Shown: positions 44,277 through 51,781 of the stretch, piece by piece
How the letters are laid out: every line of letters begins with the position of its first letter
How positions within the stretch are numbered: position 1 is the stretch's first letter
NCBI GenBank assembly: GCA_035566015.1
Contig: DATMRS010000022.1
Location: 62,001-126,000, forward strand
Direction of reading: 5' to 3'
DNA from: DATMRS01 sp035566015
GTDB taxonomy: Bacteria > Pseudomonadota > Alphaproteobacteria > Sphingomonadales > Sphingomonadaceae
DNA: 64,000 bases
Notes under the pieces: generated by a model
What the model was told of the DNA's origin: nothing
What the model saw: only the letters and a program-made list of their open reading frames with translations
Database searches by the model: none
Translations under genes and position numbers: made by a program

Positions 44277-45336
44277 ATTGAAGCACGAAATGGGGTGGCG
44301 TCCGCCTGTCGCGCCATCGGAGCGCAACTATCCCTATAATTGCTGGTGGGTGGCGGCCTTTTCCGACGAGGTGACGCGCGACCTGCTCGGGCGCTGGCTG
44401 CTCGACACACCGGTCCTGCTCTATCGCAAGGAGGATGGGACGGCGGCGGCGATCGAGAATCGCTGCCCGCACCGAGGCGCGCCGCTGTCGCTCGGCTGCC
44501 TCAAGGGCGACGAGGTGCAGTGCGGCTATCACGGCTTTCGTTTCGACGAAACGGGCGCGAATACATTTGTGCCGTCGATGAACGCGCCGCTCGGCGCCGC
44601 GCGCATCCGCGGCTTCCCGCTGGTCGAACGGCCGCCCTATCTCTGGATCTATCTGGGCGATCCGGACCGGATCGGTGAGGTGCCGCCGCCGCCGGTGCTG
44701 GAGTGGACGGCCGATCCCGCCTTCGCTGAGGTGCATGGGCGGATGGACGTCAACGCCAATTACATGCTGCTCAAGGAGAATGTGCTGGACCTGACGCATT
44801 TCGGCTATGTCCACGCGACCACCTTCAAGATTACCGACTGGGTCGATCCGCCGACGTTCAGCACCGAAGGCGACACCACCTCTTACCGGCAGGTTTTCAC
44901 CGCTAGTCCGCTGCCTCCCGTCTTTGCCCAGCCAATGGGGTTGCCGCCCGGCACGCCCTATGATCGCGACAATTACGGATCGTTCGTATCGCCCGCGCTC
45001 CAACGCGCGGCGGTCGATCTCAAGGACCCACAGACGGGCGAGATCAGCGGCCGTTTCCGCGTGGCGCATGCGACGACGCCGATCGATCGTGGCCGGATGC
45101 ACTATTTCTGGGTGGCGGCGCGTGATTACGGCACCGCGCCGGAAGACATGCGCGCGCTGGAAGACCTCACCAAGATCGGGTTCGCCGAGGATGAGGAGAT
45201 GATCGAGGCGATACAGGCCACGTTCGAGCGCGATCCGCGCGGCGGATCGATCCCCGAGATCAGCGTGAAGATGGACACGGCGGGCATTCAGGCGCGGCGC
45301 ATCGTGCAGCGCTGGATGGCGAAGGAGCCGGCATGA
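44260..45336 (+). CDS. Third Rieske non-heme iron oxygenase, VanA-like
   Basis: 358 residues. Cluster ligands Cys69/His71 (CPHRGAPLS) and Cys88/His91 (CGYHGF); iron site ENVLDLTHFGYVH with His180 and His185. Longer N-terminus (about 20 residues) than the two enzymes at 20954 and 22006 and only distantly similar to them. Co-translated with the HbpS-like gene (ATGA overlap). Demethylase or hydroxylase of the aromatic nucleus or its substituent; the reductase must come from elsewhere. Confidence 0.92.
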   Translation: MATRVELKHEMGWRPPVAPSERNYPYNCWWVAAFSDEVTRDLLGRWLLDTPVLLYRKEDGTAAAIENRCPHRGAPLSLGCLKGDEVQCGYHGFRFDETGANTFVPSMNAPLGAARIRGFPLVERPPYLWIYLGDPDRIGEVPPPPVLEWTADPAFAEVHGRMDVNANYMLLKENVLDLTHFGYVHATTFKITDWVDPPTFSTEGDTTSYRQVFTASPLPPVFAQPMGLPPGTPYDRDNYGSFVSPALQRAAVDLKDPQTGEISGRFRVAHATTPIDRGRMHYFWVAARDYGTAPEDMRALEDLTKIGFAEDEEMIEAIQATFERDPRGGSIPEISVKMDTAGIQARRIVQRWMAKEPA

Positions 45337-45764
45337 CGCTGACGCTCGACCAGGCGTCGCGCATCGTCGATGCCGCGTTGGCGGAAGGGCGGACGCGCGG
45401 CTTCCATGCGCTGTGCGTCGTCGTGCTCGATATGGGCGGTCATGCGCTTGCCTTGAAACGCGATGAACGGGCGTCGATCTCGCGGCCGGAGATCGCCACC
45501 GCCAAGGCCGCCGGATGCCTCGGCATGGGATTTGGCGGGCGCGAGATTGCGAGGCGCGCACAGGCCGCGCCCGCCTTTATCAGCGCGCTCAACGATATCT
45601 TTCCCAAGGGCATCCTGCCGGTCCCCGGCGGCGTCCTGATCCGGGATGCGGCGGGCGCCCTGATCGGTGCGGTCGGCATCAGCGGCGATACATCGGACAA
45701 TGACGAACTATGCGCCGTCGCGGGTATCGAGGCGGCCGGCCTCTTTGCTGATACCGGCGCCTGA
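45333..45764 (+). CDS. GlcG/HbpS-like protein
   Basis: 143 residues of the GlcG/HbpS fold (DUF336): ALCVVVLDMGGHALALKRD, then PGGVLIRDAAGALIGAVGISGD. HbpS binds heme and senses redox in Streptomyces; other members are found in glycolate and propanediol or aromatic gene clusters with unknown roles. In this operon it sits between a Rieske oxygenase and an amidohydrolase, so a substrate-binding or protective role near the oxygenase is conceivable. Function unproven. Confidence 0.88.
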   Translation: MTLTLDQASRIVDAALAEGRTRGFHALCVVVLDMGGHALALKRDERASISRPEIATAKAAGCLGMGFGGREIARRAQAAPAFISALNDIFPKGILPVPGGVLIRDAAGALIGAVGISGDTSDNDELCAVAGIEAAGLFADTGA

Positions 45765-45773
45765 GGAGGACCT

Positions 45774-47027
45774 ATGTCGGCCATATTATTCACCAACGTG
45801 CGTGTCTTCGACGGTTCGGGCGATCCGCTGTTCCCAGGCGAGGTGCTGGTGCGCGGCAATCGGATCGAGGCGGTCGCGAAGGGGGACGAGCGGCTCGATC
45901 GCGCGGGTGCGACGGTGGTGGACGGGGGCGGGCAGACGCTGATGCCGGGCATGGTGGAGGGCCATGCGCACCTCACCTGGCCGTCTTCGGTGGAGCGCGT
46001 GGTCAATACGATGACGCTGCCGATCGAGGAGCATCTGCTGGTCACGGCGCAGAATGCACGAATCACGCTCGATCATGGCTTCACCAGCGCCTATTCGGCC
46101 GGTTCGCTGGGCGAGCGTTTCGAGGTGGCGCTGCGCGACGCGATCGATCGCGGCGCGCTGCCCGGCCCGCGATTGCGCGCCTCGGCGCTCGAGAAGGGCG
46201 CCGAAGGGGTGATGGGTGTGCCGGCGGGCCATGATCCGACGCATGACCGCACCATCCCCGGCCTGCGCCAATATGTCGCCGACATGAAGGCGCTTGGCTG
46301 CGACACGATCAAGTTCCTGATGTCGAGCGACGAAGGCTTCGCCCCCGGCGGCGCGCAGATATTGATGTATTCCGAAGAGGAGGCGCAGGCGATCGGCGAA
46401 GCGGCGCGCGAGGTGGATATCTGGCTGGCCTGCCACGCGCAGGCGGCCGAGGCGATCAAACGCGCCTGCCGCGCGGGCTTTCGCGCGATCTTCCATTGCA
46501 CCTATGCCGACGAAGAAGCGCTCGACATGCTGGAGGCGCGCAAGGCCGACCTGTTCACCGCGCCCGCGCCGGGCCTGCTCTACGCGCGCGTGCATGAGGC
46601 GCAGGCGTTCGGCATCGGCCGCGCCGAGGCGGAGCGGATGGGCGCCGTTTCCGGCCTCGAACTGATGGCCGAGGTATATCCGAAGATGAAGAAAAGGGGC
46701 ATCCGCGTGCTGCCGGGGGGCGACTATGGCTTTCCCTATAATCCGGTCGGCCGCGACGCCCGCGATCTCCAGCTTTTCGTCGAGTTGCTCGGCTTCTCGC
46801 CCGTCGAGGCGCTGGTCGCCGCGACCCGTCATGGCGGCGAATTGATGGGGCTGCCGGTGGGGGAGATACAGGCCGACAGACTCGCCGACATCCTGCTCGT
46901 GAACGGGGACCCGACAAGCGACGTCCGCATCCTTCAGGACAAGGGCAACATCACCGCGATCATGAAGGACGGCCATTTTTACAAGGTGCCGCACCCGACC
47001 GAGGCTGCGGTGGCGCTGGCGGCCTAG
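45774..47027 (+). CDS. Metal-dependent amidohydrolase (imidazolonepropionase-like)
   Basis: 417 residues, composite beta-sandwich/TIM barrel. Metal site: HAH in GMVEGHAHLTWP, a possible carboxylated lysine in IKFLMSSDEG, histidines in LACHAQ and IFHCTYADEEAL, aspartate in PGGDYGFPYN. Relatives hydrolyse cyclic amides, prolidase-type dipeptides and organophosphates or carbamates. Next to an ornithine cyclodeaminase-like enzyme, which makes an amide or imine intermediate plausible. No signal peptide, so cytoplasmic. Confidence 0.9.
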   Translation: MSAILFTNVRVFDGSGDPLFPGEVLVRGNRIEAVAKGDERLDRAGATVVDGGGQTLMPGMVEGHAHLTWPSSVERVVNTMTLPIEEHLLVTAQNARITLDHGFTSAYSAGSLGERFEVALRDAIDRGALPGPRLRASALEKGAEGVMGVPAGHDPTHDRTIPGLRQYVADMKALGCDTIKFLMSSDEGFAPGGAQILMYSEEEAQAIGEAAREVDIWLACHAQAAEAIKRACRAGFRAIFHCTYADEEALDMLEARKADLFTAPAPGLLYARVHEAQAFGIGRAEAERMGAVSGLELMAEVYPKMKKRGIRVLPGGDYGFPYNPVGRDARDLQLFVELLGFSPVEALVAATRHGGELMGLPVGEIQADRLADILLVNGDPTSDVRILQDKGNITAIMKDGHFYKVPHPTEAAVALAA

Positions 47028-47032
47028 AGGCG

Positions 47033-48031
47033 ATGGCTCAGCCGCCCACGCTTTTCCTCACCGATCAGGATGTTCGGGCGGTCTTCGATTGGCGGGACGC
47101 GGTGGCCGCGCTGCGCCGGGCCTATGCGGCGGCGGCCGCGCCGGCCCTGTTCCCCCCGAGGACGATGGCGCGCGGCGACGGGCGGTGGCTCAGGACCTTG
47201 AGCGGCATCGCGCCCGACGGCGGAATGATGGGCGCGAAGATGATCGCCGTCTCGCTGAAGGCGAAAACCGCCTCTTATCTTATTCCCCTGTTTGATCAGG
47301 AGACGGTGGCGCTGGCCGCGCTGCTCGATGGTAATGCGATCACCGGATTCCGCACCGCCGCCACTTCGGCGCTGGCGGCCGATGCGCTGTCGCCCGCTGG
47401 GGCCTGGCGCGTGGCGGCGATCGGGTCGGGCTTCGAAGCGAAGACGCATGTCCGGGCGCTCGCATCGTTGCGGCCACTGGCGGGGGTGACGGTCTACAGC
47501 CCCAATCCGGCGAGCCGCGATCGCTTCATCGCCGAGCTTGCCGATATCGGCGCGCCGATGACACAGGCAGCAAGCGTGGAAGCGGCGCTCGACGGCGCCA
47601 ATCTCATCGTCTGCGCCGCGCGCTCGCGCGACGAAGGCCCCACCTTGAAGGGCGCGCTGCTTCGGCCGGGTGTTACCGTCCTGTCGATCGGCTCGACCTT
47701 GCCCGAGCAACGCGAACTGGATGCCGAGGCGATCTCCCGTGCCGGCCTGATCGTGGCCGACATGGTCGAGGAGGTCGCCCACGAGACGGGCGACATGATC
47801 GCGGCGCGCAACGAAGGCGTGGATTTTGCCGGCAAGCTGGTGGGGCTCGATGCGGTGATCGGGGGCCGTCATCGGGGGCGTACCGATCCCGGCCAGATCG
47901 TCCTCTACAAATCGGTAGGCGCGGCGATCCAGGATTTGTCCGTTGCCACGATGTGCGTCGAGCGTGCCCGCGCGGCGGGACGGGGGACACCACTTCCCGT
48001 GAGCATCAGCCCCGTGGTCAAGGGCGAGTGA
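47033..48031 (+). CDS. Ornithine cyclodeaminase/mu-crystallin family protein
   Basis: 332 residues. The nucleotide-binding segment AAIGSGFEAKTHVRAL and VLSIGSTLPEQRELD are typical; GFRTAATSALAADAL is the conserved family core. Members include ornithine cyclodeaminase, alanine dehydrogenase and ketimine reductases, all moving hydride between NAD(P)H and an imino/amino acid. Follows the amidohydrolase by 5 bases. Suggests that a nitrogen-containing side chain or imine occurs in this pathway, although redox chemistry on a keto acid cannot be excluded. Confidence 0.88.
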   Translation: MAQPPTLFLTDQDVRAVFDWRDAVAALRRAYAAAAAPALFPPRTMARGDGRWLRTLSGIAPDGGMMGAKMIAVSLKAKTASYLIPLFDQETVALAALLDGNAITGFRTAATSALAADALSPAGAWRVAAIGSGFEAKTHVRALASLRPLAGVTVYSPNPASRDRFIAELADIGAPMTQAASVEAALDGANLIVCAARSRDEGPTLKGALLRPGVTVLSIGSTLPEQRELDAEAISRAGLIVADMVEEVAHETGDMIAARNEGVDFAGKLVGLDAVIGGRHRGRTDPGQIVLYKSVGAAIQDLSVATMCVERARAAGRGTPLPVSISPVVKGE

Positions 48032-48073
48032 ACCCGTTGGGAAGCCGGCCGCAATATTCAGGGAAGCTTGACG

Positions 48074-49093
48074 ATGGCGCTCTATAAACGAAACGAAGCA
48101 CGCGAATGGGCCCGTGAGCGGCTCGTCGGTGTCGTCAACTGCACGATCCCGTCCTTCACGAGCGATCTCAAGGCAATCAACGAGAAGGCGATCCGCCACG
48201 ATACGCGGCTGGCGATCGAGCATGGCTTCATCGGCACGCTCGGCGTCTCGGAGGTGTCGATCAGCCTGCCCGAATATCTGGATTTTCTGACGATCATCAA
48301 GGACGAGGCGGGCGATCGGCTGGTCGTCACCCACCATGCGAGCTGGAGCGATCTCGCCCAGAATATCGAGGCGGTGAAGGGCGCCGAAGCGGCCGGCGCG
48401 GAGTTCGTCCTGCTCTCCTATCCGCCCAATTTCTATCCGGAAAGCGAGCAGGATATCTACGATTATACCAAAGCCGTGTGTGACGCGACCGACCTCGCGG
48501 TCATGCTCTTCCCCATGTTCCTGTGGGGCTTTTCCTCGCGCATCCATCCATCGGATATCCCCGTCGGGCTGATCCGCCGACTGCTCGACGATTGCCCGAA
48601 CATCGCCGCTATCAAGGCGGAAGGGGGCTTCCCCTCGATCCAGTCGGTGATCGAATGCGACCGGCTGTTCGGCAAGGAGGTGGTGATCTCGATGCCGATC
48701 GAAGGCGAGTTGCTTCCGCTGTCGCAGCTCATGCCGATCCAGCTTTCCGCGACCAGCGACCATGAATTCTGGGGGCCGCTGATCCCGCGCGTCTTCAACC
48801 TGCTGCGCGCCGGCAAGTTCGACGAGGCAACGGCGATCTACTGGCAGATGCATCCCGCCCGGAAGGCGCGCCAGGCGCTCGCGCCGCAACTGAACGGCGG
48901 CGCCTTCATCAACCGGCAGGCCTGGAAATTCCAGGGTTGGTTGCAAGGCTATAATGGCGGGCCGCTGCGTATGCCGACGCAGCGCATTCATGATCCGCAG
49001 ATGTACGCGCTGCGAAAAGCGGCGCAGGATGCCGGCCTCAATCCCAGCATGGAGCCGTTCCGGGAATTCTTCATCGGCCGTAATCCGGCCTGA
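48074..49093 (+). CDS. Dihydrodipicolinate synthase-family lyase (hydratase-aldolase type)
   Basis: 339 residues, class I aldolase TIM barrel. The Schiff-base lysine is Lys181 (AAIKAEGGF) and the catalytic tyrosine Tyr116 (LLSYPPNF). Longer than DapA (~290) by a C-terminal extension, like the aromatic hydratase-aldolases (NahE group) that cleave hydroxybenzylidenepyruvates to aldehyde and pyruvate. ATG 48074 preferred to TTG 48068. Last gene of the catabolic block; a pyruvate-releasing side-chain or ring-fragment cleavage would fit the terminal step. Confidence 0.85.
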   Translation: MALYKRNEAREWARERLVGVVNCTIPSFTSDLKAINEKAIRHDTRLAIEHGFIGTLGVSEVSISLPEYLDFLTIIKDEAGDRLVVTHHASWSDLAQNIEAVKGAEAAGAEFVLLSYPPNFYPESEQDIYDYTKAVCDATDLAVMLFPMFLWGFSSRIHPSDIPVGLIRRLLDDCPNIAAIKAEGGFPSIQSVIECDRLFGKEVVISMPIEGELLPLSQLMPIQLSATSDHEFWGPLIPRVFNLLRAGKFDEATAIYWQMHPARKARQALAPQLNGGAFINRQAWKFQGWLQGYNGGPLRMPTQRIHDPQMYALRKAAQDAGLNPSMEPFREFFIGRNPA

Positions 49094-49155
49094 CGGATCG
49101 GTTCGGCCGAAGGCGTTATCGGCGTTCGCAGCCGGAACGATCGCCCCGGTTCCTT

Positions 49156-49171
49156 GGTTTGAGTCCTGCCG
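49156..49171 (+). other. 16-nt near-copy of the tRNA-Ile2 T-arm (possible att remnant)
   Basis: GGTTTGAGTCCTGCCG matches 18635-18650 at 15 of 16 positions, in the same orientation. It is in the 133-base gap after the last catabolic gene. The acceptor end and CCA are missing. No other gene or RNA is apparent in this gap. Confidence 0.35.
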
Positions 49172-49226
49172 ACAAGGGTGATTCCGCGCAACGCCATTGC
49201 CCGTCCTGGCCATGGGAGACGCCACC

Positions 49227-50039
49227 ATGAAGAGCATTCTGGTCCATATCCGCGACGATAGCGGGCAGGCCGATCGCCTTGCGGTCGCGCTCGACCTCGC
49301 CCGACAGCATGGCGCGCACCTGTCCTGCGTGCAGGTGACGCCGTTCACCGCCTTCGTCATCGCCGATCCGCTGGGCGGCATGTTCGTCTCGCCATCGGTG
49401 CTCGAGGCGCTTCGGGAACGCGAGGACGCCATGCAGGCGCGGGTAGAGGAGGAGATCCGCGGCGCGGGCATCTCATGGGACTGGCGCCGCTTCGACGGCG
49501 AGGCCGCGCGCGCGATCGTCAGCCGGACGCGCCTTGCGGACCTCGTGATCCTGAGCCTGCCCGACGAGGTGACGGAGGAGCGCGCCGCGCCGCTGCCGAT
49601 CATTCCCGATGTCGCGATCCATGCCGGCGCGCCGGTGCTGGCCCTGCCGAGAGAGGCGGGACGCTTCGCCGTCGAAGGTCCGGTTGCGATCGCCTGGAAC
49701 GGGACGCTGGAAGCGGCGCACAGCCTGCGCGCCGCCGTGTCGCTGCTGCGCCGTGCGGCCTCGGTCCATATCATCACCGTCCCCGACGATTCGATCGAGG
49801 TGCCCGCGTCCGAGGCAAGCGACTATCTCGCGCGCTACGACATCGTATCCCATGCGGAGGAACTGGCGCGCCGCGACGAGGATGTCGCCACGACGCTCGG
49901 CGATACTGCTCTCGCCCTCGGTGCGGGCTATATGGTGATGGGCGCCTACGGCCATTCGCGCCTCAGGGAATCGATCCTCGGCAGCGTGACCGCCCACCTC
50001 GTCGCCGAGAGCCCGGTGCCGTTGCTGCTCCATCATTGA
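49227..50039 (+). CDS. Tandem universal stress protein
   Basis: 270 residues with two UspA-like domains. The first (1-140) begins MKSILVHIRDDSGQADR and lacks a clear ATP motif; the second begins VAIAWNGTLEAAHSLRAA and ends MGAYGHSRLRESILGSVTAHLV, which contains the G-x2-G-x(9)-G-S/T nucleotide pattern. ATG 49227 follows GGGAGACGCC. Usually raised by stress and growth arrest. Stands alone, flanked on the left by the possible att remnant. Confidence 0.9.
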   Translation: MKSILVHIRDDSGQADRLAVALDLARQHGAHLSCVQVTPFTAFVIADPLGGMFVSPSVLEALREREDAMQARVEEEIRGAGISWDWRRFDGEAARAIVSRTRLADLVILSLPDEVTEERAAPLPIIPDVAIHAGAPVLALPREAGRFAVEGPVAIAWNGTLEAAHSLRAAVSLLRRAASVHIITVPDDSIEVPASEASDYLARYDIVSHAEELARRDEDVATTLGDTALALGAGYMVMGAYGHSRLRESILGSVTAHLVAESPVPLLLHH

Positions 50040-50057
50040 GGGCTACAAAACCTTCGG

Positions 50058-50078
50058 CGCTCTCCCACGTGGGGGGCG
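50058..50078 (+). terminator. Weak hairpin after the universal stress gene
   Basis: Imperfect inverted repeat CGCTCTCCCAC / GTGGGGGGCG followed by TTTCATC, 19 bases after the stop. Plausible but mismatched terminator. Confidence 0.4.
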
Positions 50079-50157
50079 TTTCATCGCCTCATTACCGCCG
50101 GATGGGGTGAGGCGGGCAAAGTTCTCGCTTATGCGGCAAGGACGGGATTGGATTGCG

Positions 50158-50183
50158 GGCGGGACTTATGCAAAGGTCCCGCC
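50158..50183 (+). promoter_or_regulatory. Perfect 8-bp hairpin upstream of the exporter operon
   Basis: GGCGGGAC (50158-50165) and GTCCCGCC (50176-50183) around a 10-base loop, about 90 bases before the outer-membrane factor start, followed by GTCTTGC and not by a T-run. Could be a leader hairpin or an operator; a poor terminator. Confidence 0.4.
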
Positions 50184-50275
50184 GTCTTGCGGCGTTTCGC
50201 AGGAACCCGTGGGGGGCAGGATCGGATTTCAATGCTGAAATATCGTGGCAAGAATCGCCCCCCAGAGATCATGCC

Positions 50276-51781
50276 ATGATGCGGATCGCCTCTTTGCAAA
50301 CCGGTTCTGCGCTTGCGGCAGCGGCCTTGTTGTCGGCCTGCGCGGTGGGGCCCGATTATCGGCCGCCGTCCAGCGCGTCGCTGAAGGTGCCGTCGCGCTT
50401 CGTCGCCGATCGGGGCGTGCCCGTGGAAAAGGACCTCGCGCACTGGTGGACGGGCTTCAACGATCCGGTACTCACCAATCTGATCGAACGCGCGCTGGCC
50501 GCCAATCTTGATATCGACGCGGCGGGCGCGCGGCTGCGTCAGGCGCGCGCCTCGCTGCGGAGCGCGCAGGGGGGCGCCCTGCCGACGCTCGACGCCAGCG
50601 GCTCCATTTCGCGCAGCATCGGACAGGGTGGGCGCTCGGTCATCGATCCGACGACGGGGCAGACCATTTCCACCGGCGGCGATACCACCGTCTACCGCGC
50701 TGGTTTCGACGCCGCTTATGAGGTCGACGTGTTCGGCGGTGTCCGCCGCTCGATCGAAGCGGCGCGCGCCGATTACGGATCGAGCGAGGCCAATCTTCAC
50801 GCGACGCAGCTCAGCGTCGTTTCCGAAGTCGCGCTCAACTATCTCGACGCGCGGCTCGCGTCCGGCCGGCTGGTGATTGCCAAGCAGAATCTCGCCGCGC
50901 AGGACGAGACGTTGCAGATCGTCCGTTGGCGCGTCCAGGCGGGGCTCGCCAGCGCGCTCGACCTCGAACAATCGCGGCAGCTTCGCGCGCAGACCGCCTC
51001 GACGATCCCGACGCTCGAAACCAATTATGCATCGGCGGTGAACCGGATCGCCGTCCTGCTGGGTGAGGCGCCGGGCGCCGTCACCGCAGAGATCGGCACG
51101 GGGACGACGATTCCGCTGCCATCGCAAGCGATAATCGGCGCGGGGCTGCCGGCCGACCTTCTCCAGCGCCGTCCCGATGTCGCCGCCGCTGAGCGCACCT
51201 TGGCCGCCGAGACAGCGCGGATCGGCGTCGCGACGGCCGATCTCTACCCCGCGCTGCGCCTCACCGGATCGTTCAGCGGCTCCGACACGTCGTTCGGCGA
51301 TCTATTGAGCAGCGCGGTCGGCAATATTGCCGGCGCGATCACAGCGCCGATCTTCGAAGGCGGACAGATACGCGCGCGGATCGCGGGGCAGCGCGCGACG
51401 GCGGACGCCGCGCTCGCCGCCTATCGCAGCGCAGTGCTGACCGCGATCGAGGATGTCGAGAATGCGTTGACCTCGCTCGACGCCGCGAACCGGCGCGAGC
51501 GCGAGGCGATCACTTCCGCCGAGGCGGCGCAGAACGCAACCACCTATGCGCGCGCCCAATATCAGGCCGGGCTGATCGATTTCCAGTCGCTGCTCGATAG
51601 CGAGCGGACCTTGCTGTCCAGCCAGGACAGCCGCGCCTCCGCGCGTGCCGATCGGGCGACCGCGGCGGTGCAACTGTACAAGGCGTTGGGCGGCGGGTGG
51701 GAAGCCGCGCCCATGCCCGCCAGTGCGACCGGCTCCTCGGTCGGCGCTTATTCCCACACTTCTTCCGCATCGAGGCCATGA
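50276..51781 (+). CDS. Outer-membrane factor lipoprotein (NodT/OprM type)
   Basis: 501 residues. Lipoprotein signal with lipobox LLSAC, then VGPDYRPP, the classic NodT-family opening. Two repeated helical halves form the TolC-like trimeric channel; ALAANLDIDAAGARLRQARA and LLQRRPDVAAAERTLAAETA are signature blocks. Provides the exit duct for the adjacent adaptor and ABC pump. Overlaps the adaptor start by 4 bases. First gene of the exporter operon. Confidence 0.94.
   Translation: MMRIASLQTGSALAAAALLSACAVGPDYRPPSSASLKVPSRFVADRGVPVEKDLAHWWTGFNDPVLTNLIERALAANLDIDAAGARLRQARASLRSAQGGALPTLDASGSISRSIGQGGRSVIDPTTGQTISTGGDTTVYRAGFDAAYEVDVFGGVRRSIEAARADYGSSEANLHATQLSVVSEVALNYLDARLASGRLVIAKQNLAAQDETLQIVRWRVQAGLASALDLEQSRQLRAQTASTIPTLETNYASAVNRIAVLLGEAPGAVTAEIGTGTTIPLPSQAIIGAGLPADLLQRRPDVAAAERTLAAETARIGVATADLYPALRLTGSFSGSDTSFGDLLSSAVGNIAGAITAPIFEGGQIRARIAGQRATADAALAAYRSAVLTAIEDVENALTSLDAANRREREAITSAEAAQNATTYARAQYQAGLIDFQSLLDSERTLLSSQDSRASARADRATAAVQLYKALGGGWEAAPMPASATGSSVGAYSHTSSASRP

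Noticed and set aside
49141..49180. Second tRNA gene at the T-arm-like match
   Set aside because: There is no D-arm, anticodon stem or acceptor stem around it.
47024..49777. Very long minus-strand open frame (917 codons) opposite the cyclodeaminase, DHDPS-type and stress genes
   Set aside because: The plus-strand proteins have clear family motifs; the minus-strand translation is Arg/Gly/His-rich without domains, a usual by-product of high GC codon bias.
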